Shown piece by piece: positions 1 to 5,265 of a stretch of DNA of 7,414 nucleotides. The notes under the pieces were generated by a model that was not told where the DNA came from, did not search any database, and saw nothing but the letters and a program-made list of their open reading frames with translations. The stretch is from NCBI GenBank assembly GCA_007121115.1, contig SKMI01000267.1, forward strand, positions 1 to 7,414, read 5' to 3'. This stretch comes from Paracoccaceae bacterium (GTDB lineage Bacteria; Pseudomonadota; Alphaproteobacteria; Rhodobacterales; Rhodobacteraceae). Within the stretch, counting starts at the first letter, position 1; every line of letters begins with the position of its first letter. The translations under genes were made by a program, and so were the position numbers.

Positions 1-575
1 AGCGCCACGCCGCGCCCCTCCAGCATCCCCGCCCAGGCCCCGTCCGAGCCCAGCCGCGCCCAGCTTGCGCCGCCCAGCGCCAGCACGCAGACCCCGGGGC
101 GGATCAGGCGCGCCCCCTGCGGCGTGTCGAACCGCCAGGCGTCGCCGTCCCAGCCCGTCCACCGCCAGCGGGTGCGCAGCGTGACCCCTTGTCCCGCCAG
201 CCGCGCCAGCCAGGCGCGCAACAGCGGCGAGGCTTTCATCGCCACGGGAAACACGCGGCCGGAACTGCCGGTAAACACCGGCTGGCCCAGCGCTTCGGCC
301 CAGGCCATCACTTGCGCCGGGCCGAACGCCGCCAGCCCCGGGGCCAGCCATGGCGCGGCCTCGGCATAGGCGGCCATGAACGCGGCCTCACCCTCATCCT
401 TGGTCAGGTTCAGCCCCGACTTGCCCGCCATCAGGAACTTGCGCGCCGGGCTGGGCTTGGCCTCGGCCACAACAACCGGAATGCCCGCCGTTGCCAGCGC
501 CTCGGCGGCCATCAGCCCCGCCGGGCCCGCGCCGATGACCAGCGCGGGGATGTGCTCGGCCGTTTCGCGCTCCAT
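1..575 (-). CDS. PP_4765/HI0933-type FAD flavoprotein, C-terminus outside window
   Basis: An NAD(P)/FAD-dependent oxidoreductase of the uncharacterised flavoprotein group related to HI0933/BaiN (PP_4765-like, TIGR03862 from memory). About 191 residues are visible; the rest lies beyond the left edge. The N-terminus has the FAD-binding Rossmann motif GAGPAGL at residues 15-21, with an acidic residue (E38) ending the second strand. The family signature follows: ARKFLMAGKSGLNLT at about 44-58, GRVFP at 106-110 and ALGGAS at about 166-171, close to where such proteins enter the second part of the FAD fold. The ATG at 575 is supported by a GGAGG at 583-587, seven bases upstream. It is transcribed divergently from the HNH gene across about 60 bases. 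Physiological substrate is unknown; some relatives reduce C=C bonds. The family call is secure, the reaction is not. Confidence 0.93.
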   Translation of the reverse strand, partial: MERETAEHIPALVIGAGPAGLMAAEALATAGIPVVVAEAKPSPARKFLMAGKSGLNLTKDEGEAAFMAAYAEAAPWLAPGLAAFGPAQVMAWAEALGQPVFTGSSGRVFPVAMKASPLLRAWLARLAGQGVTLRTRWRWTGWDGDAWRFDTPQGARLIRPGVCVLALGGASWARLGSDGAWAGMLEGRGVA

Positions 576-636
576 GCCCTTGCCTCCGCCGCCTGACGCT
601 GCACCATAGGCGGGCAAGCCGCTGGCGGAAATGCCC

Positions 637-954
637 ATGACCCAGCCCGAAGGCGAAACGCCGCCCCGCTGCCCGCTTTGCGACCGGCCGATCCCGCCGG
701 GCGTGCCGCAAAGCCTGCACCATCTGATCCCGAAGCTGCGCGGCGGCAAGGGCGGGCCGGTGGTGCTGCTGCATCACATCTGCCACCGCGAAATCCACGC
801 CACGCTGACCGAGGCCGAGCTGGCGCGCGACTACAACACCATCGCGGCGCTGCGGGGGCACCCCCGGCTGGCACGGTTCATCGCCTGGGTGCAGCGCCGC
901 CCGCCCGAATTTGCCTCCAAGGTTCCCGGCGCCCGCCGCCAGCGCCGCCGATGA
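637..954 (+). CDS. Small HNH-endonuclease-like zinc protein
   Basis: A 105-residue protein of the HNH nuclease superfamily, of a short stand-alone type that I recall as widespread in alphaproteobacteria. It carries CPLC at residues 12-15, the catalytic-type HH pair at 28-29 in QSLHHLIPKLRGGKGG, and the closing CHREIH at 49-54. C12, C15 and C49 with a histidine could hold a structural zinc. The middle Asn of H-N-H is not seen where expected (the stretch reads GGKGGPVVLLHH), so the active site would be a variant. The conserved tail TEAELARDYNT...LARFIAWV...PPEF is not nuclease-like and probably forms a helical cap. ATG 637 is preferred over ATG 631 because GCGGA at about 625-629 sits seven bases before it; 631 would be too close. 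No phage, toxin or restriction genes are adjacent. Nuclease activity is inferred only. Confidence 0.88.
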   Translation: MTQPEGETPPRCPLCDRPIPPGVPQSLHHLIPKLRGGKGGPVVLLHHICHREIHATLTEAELARDYNTIAALRGHPRLARFIAWVQRRPPEFASKVPGARRQRRR

Positions 955-965
955 CGCCCTGGCGG
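936..965 (+). terminator. Possible terminator hairpin overlapping the HNH stop
   Basis: CCGCCAG (936-942) and CTGGCGG (959-965) are perfect inverted repeats around a 16-base loop that contains the HNH stop codon, and a T-rich CTTTGTT follows at 971-977. This could end HNH transcription, but the loop is long and the T-tract is interrupted and starts five bases after the stem. Chance pairing in GC-rich sequence is an alternative. Confidence 0.25.
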
Positions 966-1043
966 TGACGCTTTGTTAACGTCTGGCGGGCATCATGAAG
1001 GTCCAACCGCAGGCAGTCCAGGGCGCAGGACAAGAGGTATCGC

Positions 1044-1397
1044 ATGACTGATCCAACCGATGCAGGCGTCCGGCAGGCGCGGCACGCCCCGCCGCATGTG
1101 CGCCTGCAAAATCCCGGCGCCAGCGCCGAGGAACGTCGCGCCGCGCAGCAGGCCCGCGTCGGCATCCTGCGCAACCCGGCGCAACCGGGCTTGCCGAAGA
1201 TTGCGCCGCGCGATGTGTGGCGCAAATGGCCGCGGCTGCGCAGCACGCGCCGCCTGTGCGGCAGTGCGGGAAACCGCCCGGCGTTGGTCGCAACGGATGA
1301 TGGCGCGGCGCCTGTCGATATCCTGCCCGACGGACGCGCGCTCGATGGCTTCCGCCGCGCCCTCCGCCAACCCCGCCACCCGCTGGCCGAGGAGTGA
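1044..1397 (+). CDS. Hypothetical 117-residue basic protein
   Basis: I do not recognise this protein. The case for a gene is a good SD, AAGAGG at 1032-1037, six bases before ATG 1044, and a codon pattern in which roughly 80% of third positions are G or C, in line with neighbouring genes. It is rich in Arg, Ala and Pro with no predicted membrane segment or signal peptide. The most structured-looking part is ASAEERRAAQQARVGILRNP (about 26-45), a likely amphipathic helix, followed by APRDVWRKWPRL (about 54-65). The C-terminal half looks disordered. It follows the HNH gene after 89 bases on the same strand, and a weak hairpin (GCGTC/GACGC, 1469-1482) lies 70 bases downstream. Overlapping frames on both strands are also open, as is common at this GC content, so the call is moderate. 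Confidence 0.55.
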   Translation: MTDPTDAGVRQARHAPPHVRLQNPGASAEERRAAQQARVGILRNPAQPGLPKIAPRDVWRKWPRLRSTRRLCGSAGNRPALVATDDGAAPVDILPDGRALDGFRRALRQPRHPLAEE

Positions 1398-1562
1398 CGC
1401 CACGCGGGCTTGGGGCTGCGGGATGACGGGCCGGTCATGCGGTTCCGTGCGCAGGGATACCGCGCCGGGCGTCAACGGACGCGCGGTTAGCCGAAGCACG
1501 CGGCCACCCCCCGTTGGCCGAAGGCAATTCGAAACCGGATATGGGGCGGGATCGAGCCCGGT

Positions 1563-1643
1563 ACGAGACAATAGACAGCCCGATTCGGACGATGGCACGA
1601 GGCAGTAACCAGCACGAGACGTAGACAGCGCGAGACAGCGGGC
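1563..1643 (+). repeat. Degenerate CGAGAC / AGACAGC repeat cluster
   Basis: ACGAGACAATAGACAGC at 1563-1579 recurs as ACGAGACGTAGACAGC at 1614-1629, one base shorter. It is followed at once by AGCGCGAGACAGCGGGC at 1627-1643, which recurs exactly at 1861-1877. The core AGACAGC therefore occurs at 1573, 1623, 1633 and 1867, all on the same strand. Spacing is irregular, so this is not a CRISPR or a clean satellite. Confidence 0.6.
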
Positions 1644-1716
1644 GGTGTGAGAAAGCGGACAGCGCTAGACCCGTTCCCGATCAGCCTGCGCCAGCCGACA
1701 CCCTCCTGCGCCCTGA

Positions 1717-1738
1717 CTTCATCTTGCCGCAAATACTC
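1717..1738 (-). other. Gene-end-like motif GAGTATTTGCGG..AAGATGAAG
   Basis: Read on the minus strand, this 22-base stretch begins GAGTATTTGCGG and ends AAGATGAAG. From memory, GAGTATTT-N-AAGATGAAG strings recur just downstream of stop codons in many Rhodobacteraceae genomes; I cannot verify this here. It lies on the minus strand with no obvious minus-strand gene immediately upstream, which would fit the remnant of a lost gene. Function is unknown. Confidence 0.4.
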
Positions 1739-1749
1739 TCGCCGAAGGC

Positions 1750-1769
1750 AGCGAGCCGTCAGGCTCGCT
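1750..1769. terminator. Perfect 8-bp hairpin, possible terminator
   Basis: AGCGAGCC (1750-1757) and GGCTCGCT (1762-1769) form a perfect stem with a GTCA loop. TTCTCC follows on the plus strand, which is only weakly U-rich; on the minus strand it is followed by GCCTTCGG. It lies 11 bases from the gene-end-like motif, so the two may form one 3'-end region, with the hairpin upstream of the motif when read on the minus strand. Confidence 0.35.
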
Positions 1770-1854
1770 TCTCCGCAAGAAAGGGCACATCCGATCCGAT
1801 CGGCGCGCTACTCCACCGCCGACGCGTCAACTTGATCGAGAAGGAGCCTAGACG

Positions 1855-1888
1855 GCGGGCAGCGCGAGACAGCGGGCAGCGCGAAACC
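1855..1888 (+). repeat. 17-bp tandem repeat, two units
   Basis: GCGGGCAGCGCGAGACA (1855-1871) is followed directly by GCGGGCAGCGCGAAACC (1872-1888), 15 of 17 identical. The junction also reproduces the 17-base word found at 1627-1643, tying this tandem to the upstream repeat cluster 234 bases away. A 17-base period is not a multiple of three, so it is not a coding repeat. Confidence 0.75.
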
Positions 1889-2082
1889 ATCCCGGCGCGA
1901 TGCGTGCCGCCTGCGCATCCCGCTCAAGTCTTGTCGTCGATGTCCGAACGCGGTCACGCGGGGTCACGGGATACCGGGTGGACCGCGCCTTCGGTTGAGG
2001 GCAGAGGCCCGAGTCCAAGGATGGGCAAGGCGCGCGCTTCCGGCGCGTTTTGTCCTGTACATGCTTGGGGCCGCGCGCTTTC

Positions 2083-2188
2083 ACAGGCGTGAATGGATCG
2101 CCTGTCTCACCGCATTCCGTGCCTAACGTCACAGGATCGACACCCTGAACAGGCTTCGCACGTGCCGGAGCGCTGCGGCACGCGGTGC
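2083..2188 (+). other. Two hairpins upstream of the HD gene
   Basis: ACAGGCG (2083-2089) pairs perfectly with CGCCTGT (2099-2105) around a 9-base loop. Further on, GTGCCG (2162-2167) pairs with CGGCAC (2176-2181), extended by GCAC (2158-2161) with GTGC (2185-2188) across a 3-base bulge. These could belong to a long 5' leader of the HD gene or to a small RNA, but no promoter is clear and chance pairing is likely enough in such GC-rich DNA. Confidence 0.25.
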
Positions 2189-2315
2189 TTTGCGCCCGGG
2201 CCGTGAACCGGCGGCGTCGCAGTGCCTGAGCAGGCAAGGCACGCGCCGGGACAGCGCCGGTTGCAGTTGCCCCACGCCTTGGCTATGCGCGGGCAGGGAC
2301 CGGGCGGAGGAATGC

Positions 2316-2924
2316 ATGAAACAGCCGCGCGCATGGCAGCGGATGCTCTCGGGGCGCAGGCTGGACCTGCTGGACCCCACCCCGGTGGATATCGAGATCT
2401 CGGATATCGCGCACGGGCTGGCCTTCGTCGCGCGCTGGAATGGCCAGACCACGGGCGACTGGCCCTATTCGGTGGCTGAACATGCGCTGCTGGTCGAGGA
2501 ACTTTTCACCAGGATCCTGCCGGCCGCCGGGCCGCGCTGGCAACTGGCCGCACTCCTGCACGATGCGCCGGAATACGTCATCGGCGACATGATCTCGCCG
2601 GTGAAATCCGCCGTCGGACCGGGGTACGAGGCGCTGGATGCGCGGCTTTCGGCGGCGATCCATATCCGTTTCGGCCTGCCTGCGGTGCTGCCCCAGCGCG
2701 TCAAGCGCGCCATCAAGCGCGCCGACCGGGTCTCGGCCTGGCTGGAGGCGATCCAGATCGCCGGCTTCGCCGTGGCCGAGGCCGATCGGTTGTTCACCCG
2801 CCCTGACCCCGGGCTGGTCGCTGATCGTGCCATCCGCCCCCGCCCGCCACGCGAGGCACGCGAAGCTTTCCTTGCCCGCTTCACGGACCTGATCGACGCA
2901 TCAGACGCGCAATCCGGCCAATGA
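2316..2924 (+). CDS. HD-domain phosphohydrolase, YfbR-like
   Basis: A 202-residue cytoplasmic metal-dependent phosphohydrolase of the HD superfamily, closest in motif layout to YfbR, a 5'-deoxynucleotidase. Visible motifs are HGLAFVARWNGQT (33-45, R40), SVAEHALLV (52-60, H56), the HD signature LLHDAPEYVIGDMISPVK (80-97, with H82, D83, E86, D91) and KRADRVSAW (134-142, D137). These match in order and spacing the metal ligands H33, H68, D69, D137 and the E72/D77 residues of E. coli YfbR. The open frame extends upstream to 2190, but ATG 2316 has GGAGG at 2306-2310 five bases before it, and residues before it look non-conserved. Substrate could be a deoxynucleoside monophosphate, though many relatives are uncharacterised. 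It converges with the LysR gene; the spacer carries strong hairpins. It appears monocistronic. Confidence 0.92.
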   Translation: MKQPRAWQRMLSGRRLDLLDPTPVDIEISDIAHGLAFVARWNGQTTGDWPYSVAEHALLVEELFTRILPAAGPRWQLAALLHDAPEYVIGDMISPVKSAVGPGYEALDARLSAAIHIRFGLPAVLPQRVKRAIKRADRVSAWLEAIQIAGFAVAEADRLFTRPDPGLVADRAIRPRPPREAREAFLARFTDLIDASDAQSGQ

Positions 2925-2961
2925 ATCACGGAGGCGCCGCTCGCGCAGCGCCTTGAAATCA

Positions 2962-2993
2962 GCGCTGCCCTGCGCCTTTGCGCAGGGCAGCGC
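2962..2993 (+). terminator. 14-bp perfect hairpin after the HD gene
   Basis: Bases 2962-2975 (GCGCTGCCCTGCGC) pair perfectly with 2980-2993 around a CTTT loop, 37 bases after the HD stop. There is no T-tract on either side, so it is not a textbook intrinsic terminator, but it would stabilise a 3' end or act from both directions between the convergent HD and LysR genes. Its last five bases overlap the outer arm of the structured repeat at 2989-3050, so the two folds are mutually exclusive at that edge. Confidence 0.6.
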
Positions 2994-3050
2994 CCCCGAA
3001 GCGCCCCGAAAACGAAATGGAGGGCGGGCGGGGCGCTGAGGGGGCGCTTT
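2989..3050 (+). repeat. Structured intergenic repeat, copy 1
   Basis: A nested hairpin. The outer stem is AGCGCCCCC (2989-2997) with GGGGGCGCT (3040-3048); the inner stem is AGCGCCCCG (3000-3008) with CGGGGCGCT (3029-3037). The only mismatches are a GA on each side (2998-2999 and 3038-3039). The 20-base loop ends GGAGGGCGGG. TTTCT overlaps the 3' end (3048-3052). The same design occurs inverted at 6912-6973. It sits 64 bases after the HD stop and 40 bases from the end of the LysR gene. Likely roles are bidirectional 3'-end formation or a REP/BIME-like element; function is unproven. Confidence 0.7.
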
Positions 3051-3089
3051 CTGGCACGACCTTCGGGCCCCGCTGGCCCCGGGCTCAAT

Positions 3090-3995
3090 TCACCAGGTAT
3101 CCGGGCCGCTTTCGGCGAAGCGCTGCACCAGGAAATCGATGAAGGCGCGGACCTTGGGCTGAGTGAACCGTCCCGGCGGATACACGGCGTAGATGCCCAC
3201 CACCTCGCGCGGCAGGTCAGGGATCACATCTTCGACCAGCCCTTCGGCCATCGCCTGATGGTAAAGGAAGCTCGGCAGATAGGCGATGCCCAGCCCCCCC
3301 ACCGCTGCCCTGAGCAGCGACTGGCCGTCGTTGACCGTCAGCCAGCCCGGGCTGCGCACCTGCCGCACCTCGCCCGAGGGCGCGGTGATCTTCCAGACAT
3401 TGCCGCTGGCCTGGCTGGAATAATGCAGCAGCCGGTGTGCGTTCAGATCGTCGATCCGCTCCGGGCGGCCATAGCGCGACAGGTATTTGGGCGCAGCCAC
3501 CAGCCGCTGCCCGGTCTCGCAGAAGCGCCGTGCGCGCAGGCTGCTGTCTTCCAGCTCGCCGATCCGGATGGCCATGTCGAACCCTTCGGAAATCAGTTCG
3601 ACGTAGCGGTTCTTGAGCACCATGTTCACGGTCATGTCCGGGTGGCTGCGCAGGAAATCGCCCAGAAGCGGCGCCACCTGGGCGGCGCCGAAATCGGTCG
3701 GCACCGAGATCCGCAACTGCCCCGAGGGTTCCGACTGCAGCGCGGTGACCAGGCTGTCGGCTTCGCCCGCGTCGGTCAGCACCCGGCGGGCGCGGTCGTA
3801 ATACATCAGACCGATGTCGGTGGGGCTGACCCGGCGGGTGGTGCGGTTCAGGAGCCGCGCGCCCAGCCTGGCCTCCAGCGACGAGACATGCTTGGACACC
3901 GCCGATTTCGAAATGCCCAGCTTGCGCGCTGCGTCGGTGAACCCCCCCTGATCCACGACCGTGGCGAAGGCTTCCATTTCCGTCAATCGGTCCAT
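3090..3995 (-). CDS. LysR-family transcriptional regulator, CrgA type
   Basis: A 301-residue LysR-type regulator. The N-terminal winged helix-turn-helix spans about residues 1-60: MDRLTEMEAFATVV, then GGFTDAARKLGISKSAVSKH (17-36), SSLEARLGARLLNRTTRRVSPT. The effector-binding, periplasmic-binding-protein-like domain starts near GQLRISVP (about 92-99) and runs through RNRY-type and GIAYLPSFL segments to the end, as in the CrgA/DsdC-like subgroup, which often controls divergent oxidoreductase genes. An in-frame GTG lies four codons upstream (4007), but ATG 3995 is chosen because GGAA sits seven bases before it and MDRLTEMEAF is the usual start of the family. It diverges from the GTPase pair over 193 bases and converges with the HD gene. 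Its upstream DNA holds CTGTGTAAGCTGTATCAG (minus strand, 4011-4028), with T-N11-A spacing, a possible autoregulatory site. Effector and targets cannot be read from sequence. Confidence 0.93.
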   Translation of the reverse strand: MDRLTEMEAFATVVDQGGFTDAARKLGISKSAVSKHVSSLEARLGARLLNRTTRRVSPTDIGLMYYDRARRVLTDAGEADSLVTALQSEPSGQLRISVPTDFGAAQVAPLLGDFLRSHPDMTVNMVLKNRYVELISEGFDMAIRIGELEDSSLRARRFCETGQRLVAAPKYLSRYGRPERIDDLNAHRLLHYSSQASGNVWKITAPSGEVRQVRSPGWLTVNDGQSLLRAAVGGLGIAYLPSFLYHQAMAEGLVEDVIPDLPREVVGIYAVYPPGRFTQPKVRAFIDFLVQRFAESGPDTW

Positions 3996-4099
3996 GTAGA
4001 GTTCCACATCTGATACAGCTTACACAGCACAGTTTTTGACCACGAATTCAGGCAGCATTGCGGAGCAGACTGGACATTCCTGCGATCTGCGCAACAATC

Positions 4100-4165
4100 G
4101 GCCCGTGAAATCGGCGTGAAACTGTCGTGAAACCGTCCCGAAGCCGCTGTGAAGCCGTTGAAAAC
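4100..4165 (+). promoter_or_regulatory. Six 11-bp direct repeats, candidate PhoB/OmpR-type operator
   Basis: Six consecutive 11-base units run in strict phase: GGCCCGTGAAA, TCGGCGTGAAA, CTGTCGTGAAA, CCGTCCCGAAG, CCGCTGTGAAG, CCGTTGAAAAC. GAAA/GAAG ends five of them. The period and the unit CTGTCGT-GAAA resemble the Pho box, where CTGTCAT heptamers alternate with 4-base AT-rich spacers every 11 bp. The array ends 23 bases before the GTG start of the first GTPase gene. A possible -10 (TATGTT, 4168-4173) follows with no matching -35, as expected of an activator-dependent promoter. Which regulator binds is inference; an 11-base period rules out a coding repeat. Confidence 0.6.
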
Positions 4166-4188
4166 ACTATGTTAAGGACAATCTGCAG

Positions 4189-5265
4189 GTGAAGCATCCC
4201 ATCCGGCGCATCCTGGGATTGGGGGAGCGGGTGGACCTGCGCGGGCAGGCGGCGGCCCACCCGCCGCTGCCGGTGCTGTGGCTCCTGGGCAAGACCGGGG
4301 CGGGCAAGTCCTCGGTGGTTCGCGCGCTCACGGGGCGGGCGCAGGTGGGCGACGGTTTCACGCCCTGCACCCGGACTGCGCGTGCCTTCGACTTTCCCGG
4401 TGATCACCCGGTGCTGCGGTTTCTGGATACCCGTGGGTTGGGCGAGACCGGCTATGACCCGGCCGAGGATCTGGCCGTGGCCGAAAGCGGCAGCCATGCG
4501 GTGCTGGCGGTGACGCGGCTGGACGATCCTGCGCAGGGCGCGCTGCATGACGTACTGGCCGATCTGCGCCGCCGTCGGCGCCGCCTGCCGATCCTGGCGC
4601 TGCACACCGGGGCCGACCTGCTCGACGACCCGGCCACGCGCACCCGCGCCGAAGCGGCGGCGCAGGCCGGGCTGGAACGGGCGGCGGGCGGGGCTTTGCC
4701 GTCGGTCACGTTGGCCTTGCCCGAGGGCGCGCCGCCCGAGGGGCTGGAGCACCTGCGCGCGGCCCTTGTCGAGATGCTGCCGGACCTGACCCTGCTCATG
4801 GCGCAGGAGCGCGCGGCGGATGCCGAGACGGCGCGCTTTGCCGAACTGCGCCCGCTGGTGCTGTGGTACGCGGGTGCGGCAGGCGCCAGCGATGCCGCAC
4901 CGGTGATCGGCACGGTGACGGTGCCCGCGTTGCAGGGCGCCATGCTGCACGCGCTTGCCGCGCGCGAGGGGTTGCGCTGGACCGGGGCGCGGGCGGCGGC
5001 GTTCGGCGCGGCGCTGGGCTCTGGCGTGGTGCTGCGGATGACGCTGGCGCATGGCGCGCGGCAGGCGGCCAAGCTGGTGCCGGTGGTGGGCCAGACGCTG
5101 GGCGCGGCAGCGGCGGCGGCGGTCAGCTTCGCGGCCACCTATGCGCTGGGCCGCGCCGGGGCCTACTGGCTGCACCGCACCGCGCGCGGGGAAGCGACCG
5201 ATGCCGCTACCCTGCGCCAGATCTATGCCGAGGCCTTTCGGAGGGCGCGCGATGTCGCCCGCTGA
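4189..5265 (+). CDS. Era-like GTPase with DUF697-like hydrophobic C-terminus
   Basis: A 358-residue P-loop GTPase of the MMR_HSR1/Era-like class. Motifs: G1 GKTGAGKSS (34-42), a G2 threonine in TPCTRT (58-63), G3 DTRGLGE (80-86). The G4 position reads HTGADLLDD, so the usual [NT]KxD lysine is replaced by Gly. The C-terminal third resembles DUF697 of YcjF-like proteins: ALGSGVVLRM, then VPVVGQTLGAAAAAAVSF and ATYALGRAGAYWLHR (about 297-330), a hydrophobic helical hairpin that may insert in or lie on the membrane. Start is GTG 4189, since the frame is closed by TGA at 4159 and no ATG intervenes; AAGGA at 4174-4178 is ten bases away, a little far. It overlaps the next GTPase gene by 14 bases. 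The repeat array directly upstream suggests regulated expression. Cellular role is unknown; membrane remodelling or stress response is speculation. Confidence 0.85.
   Translation: MKHPIRRILGLGERVDLRGQAAAHPPLPVLWLLGKTGAGKSSVVRALTGRAQVGDGFTPCTRTARAFDFPGDHPVLRFLDTRGLGETGYDPAEDLAVAESGSHAVLAVTRLDDPAQGALHDVLADLRRRRRRLPILALHTGADLLDDPATRTRAEAAAQAGLERAAGGALPSVTLALPEGAPPEGLEHLRAALVEMLPDLTLLMAQERAADAETARFAELRPLVLWYAGAAGASDAAPVIGTVTVPALQGAMLHALAAREGLRWTGARAAAFGAALGSGVVLRMTLAHGARQAAKLVPVVGQTLGAAAAAAVSFAATYALGRAGAYWLHRTARGEATDAATLRQIYAEAFRRARDVAR

Larger units (their letters stand above)
1398..2315. other. 918-base stretch without a convincing gene
   Basis: Open frames exist on both strands (for example 1724-2092 plus and 1848-2237 minus), but they are Arg/Pro/Ser-rich, lack recognisable motifs, and have no good SD at their starts. 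The stretch instead holds degenerate CGAGAC/AGACAGC repeats (1563-1643 and 1855-1888), a gene-end-like motif (1717-1738), a clean hairpin (1750-1769), and two more hairpins near the HD gene (2083-2105, 2158-2188). I found no tRNA cloverleaf, CRISPR array or transposase fragment. It may be decayed coding sequence, an RNA-encoding spacer, or a scar of an old insertion; the sequence does not decide. Confidence 0.6.

Noticed and set aside
995..1051. Tiny 18-codon leader frame overlapping the start of the 117-residue gene
   Set aside because: Weak SD, no attenuation-type codon run, and overlap alone is not evidence of a regulatory leader peptide.
1513..1580. tRNA-like T-arm appearance around GGGATCGAGCCC
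   Set aside because: No matching acceptor, D-arm or anticodon arm could be assembled on either strand.
993..1608. Alternative open frames over the 117-residue gene (minus 993-1598, plus 1060-1608)
   Set aside because: No SD at their starts and low-complexity Arg/Ala composition; the 1044 frame has the better SD and start.
1563..1888. CRISPR array
   Set aside because: Repeats are short, unequal and irregularly spaced, without uniform spacers or cas genes.
1724..2237. Open frames 1724-2092 (plus) and 1848-2237 (minus) in the gene-poor gap
   Set aside because: Basic, Pro/Ser-rich translations with no recognisable motif; each crosses the repeats, and neither start has a good SD.
2190..2315. 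N-terminal extension of the HD hydrolase
   Set aside because: ATG 2316 has a strong SD at the right distance and fits the family; the extension looks like untranslated sequence.
3996..4007. GTG start four codons upstream for the LysR gene
   Set aside because: The ATG at 3995 has the SD and gives the usual LysR N-terminus.
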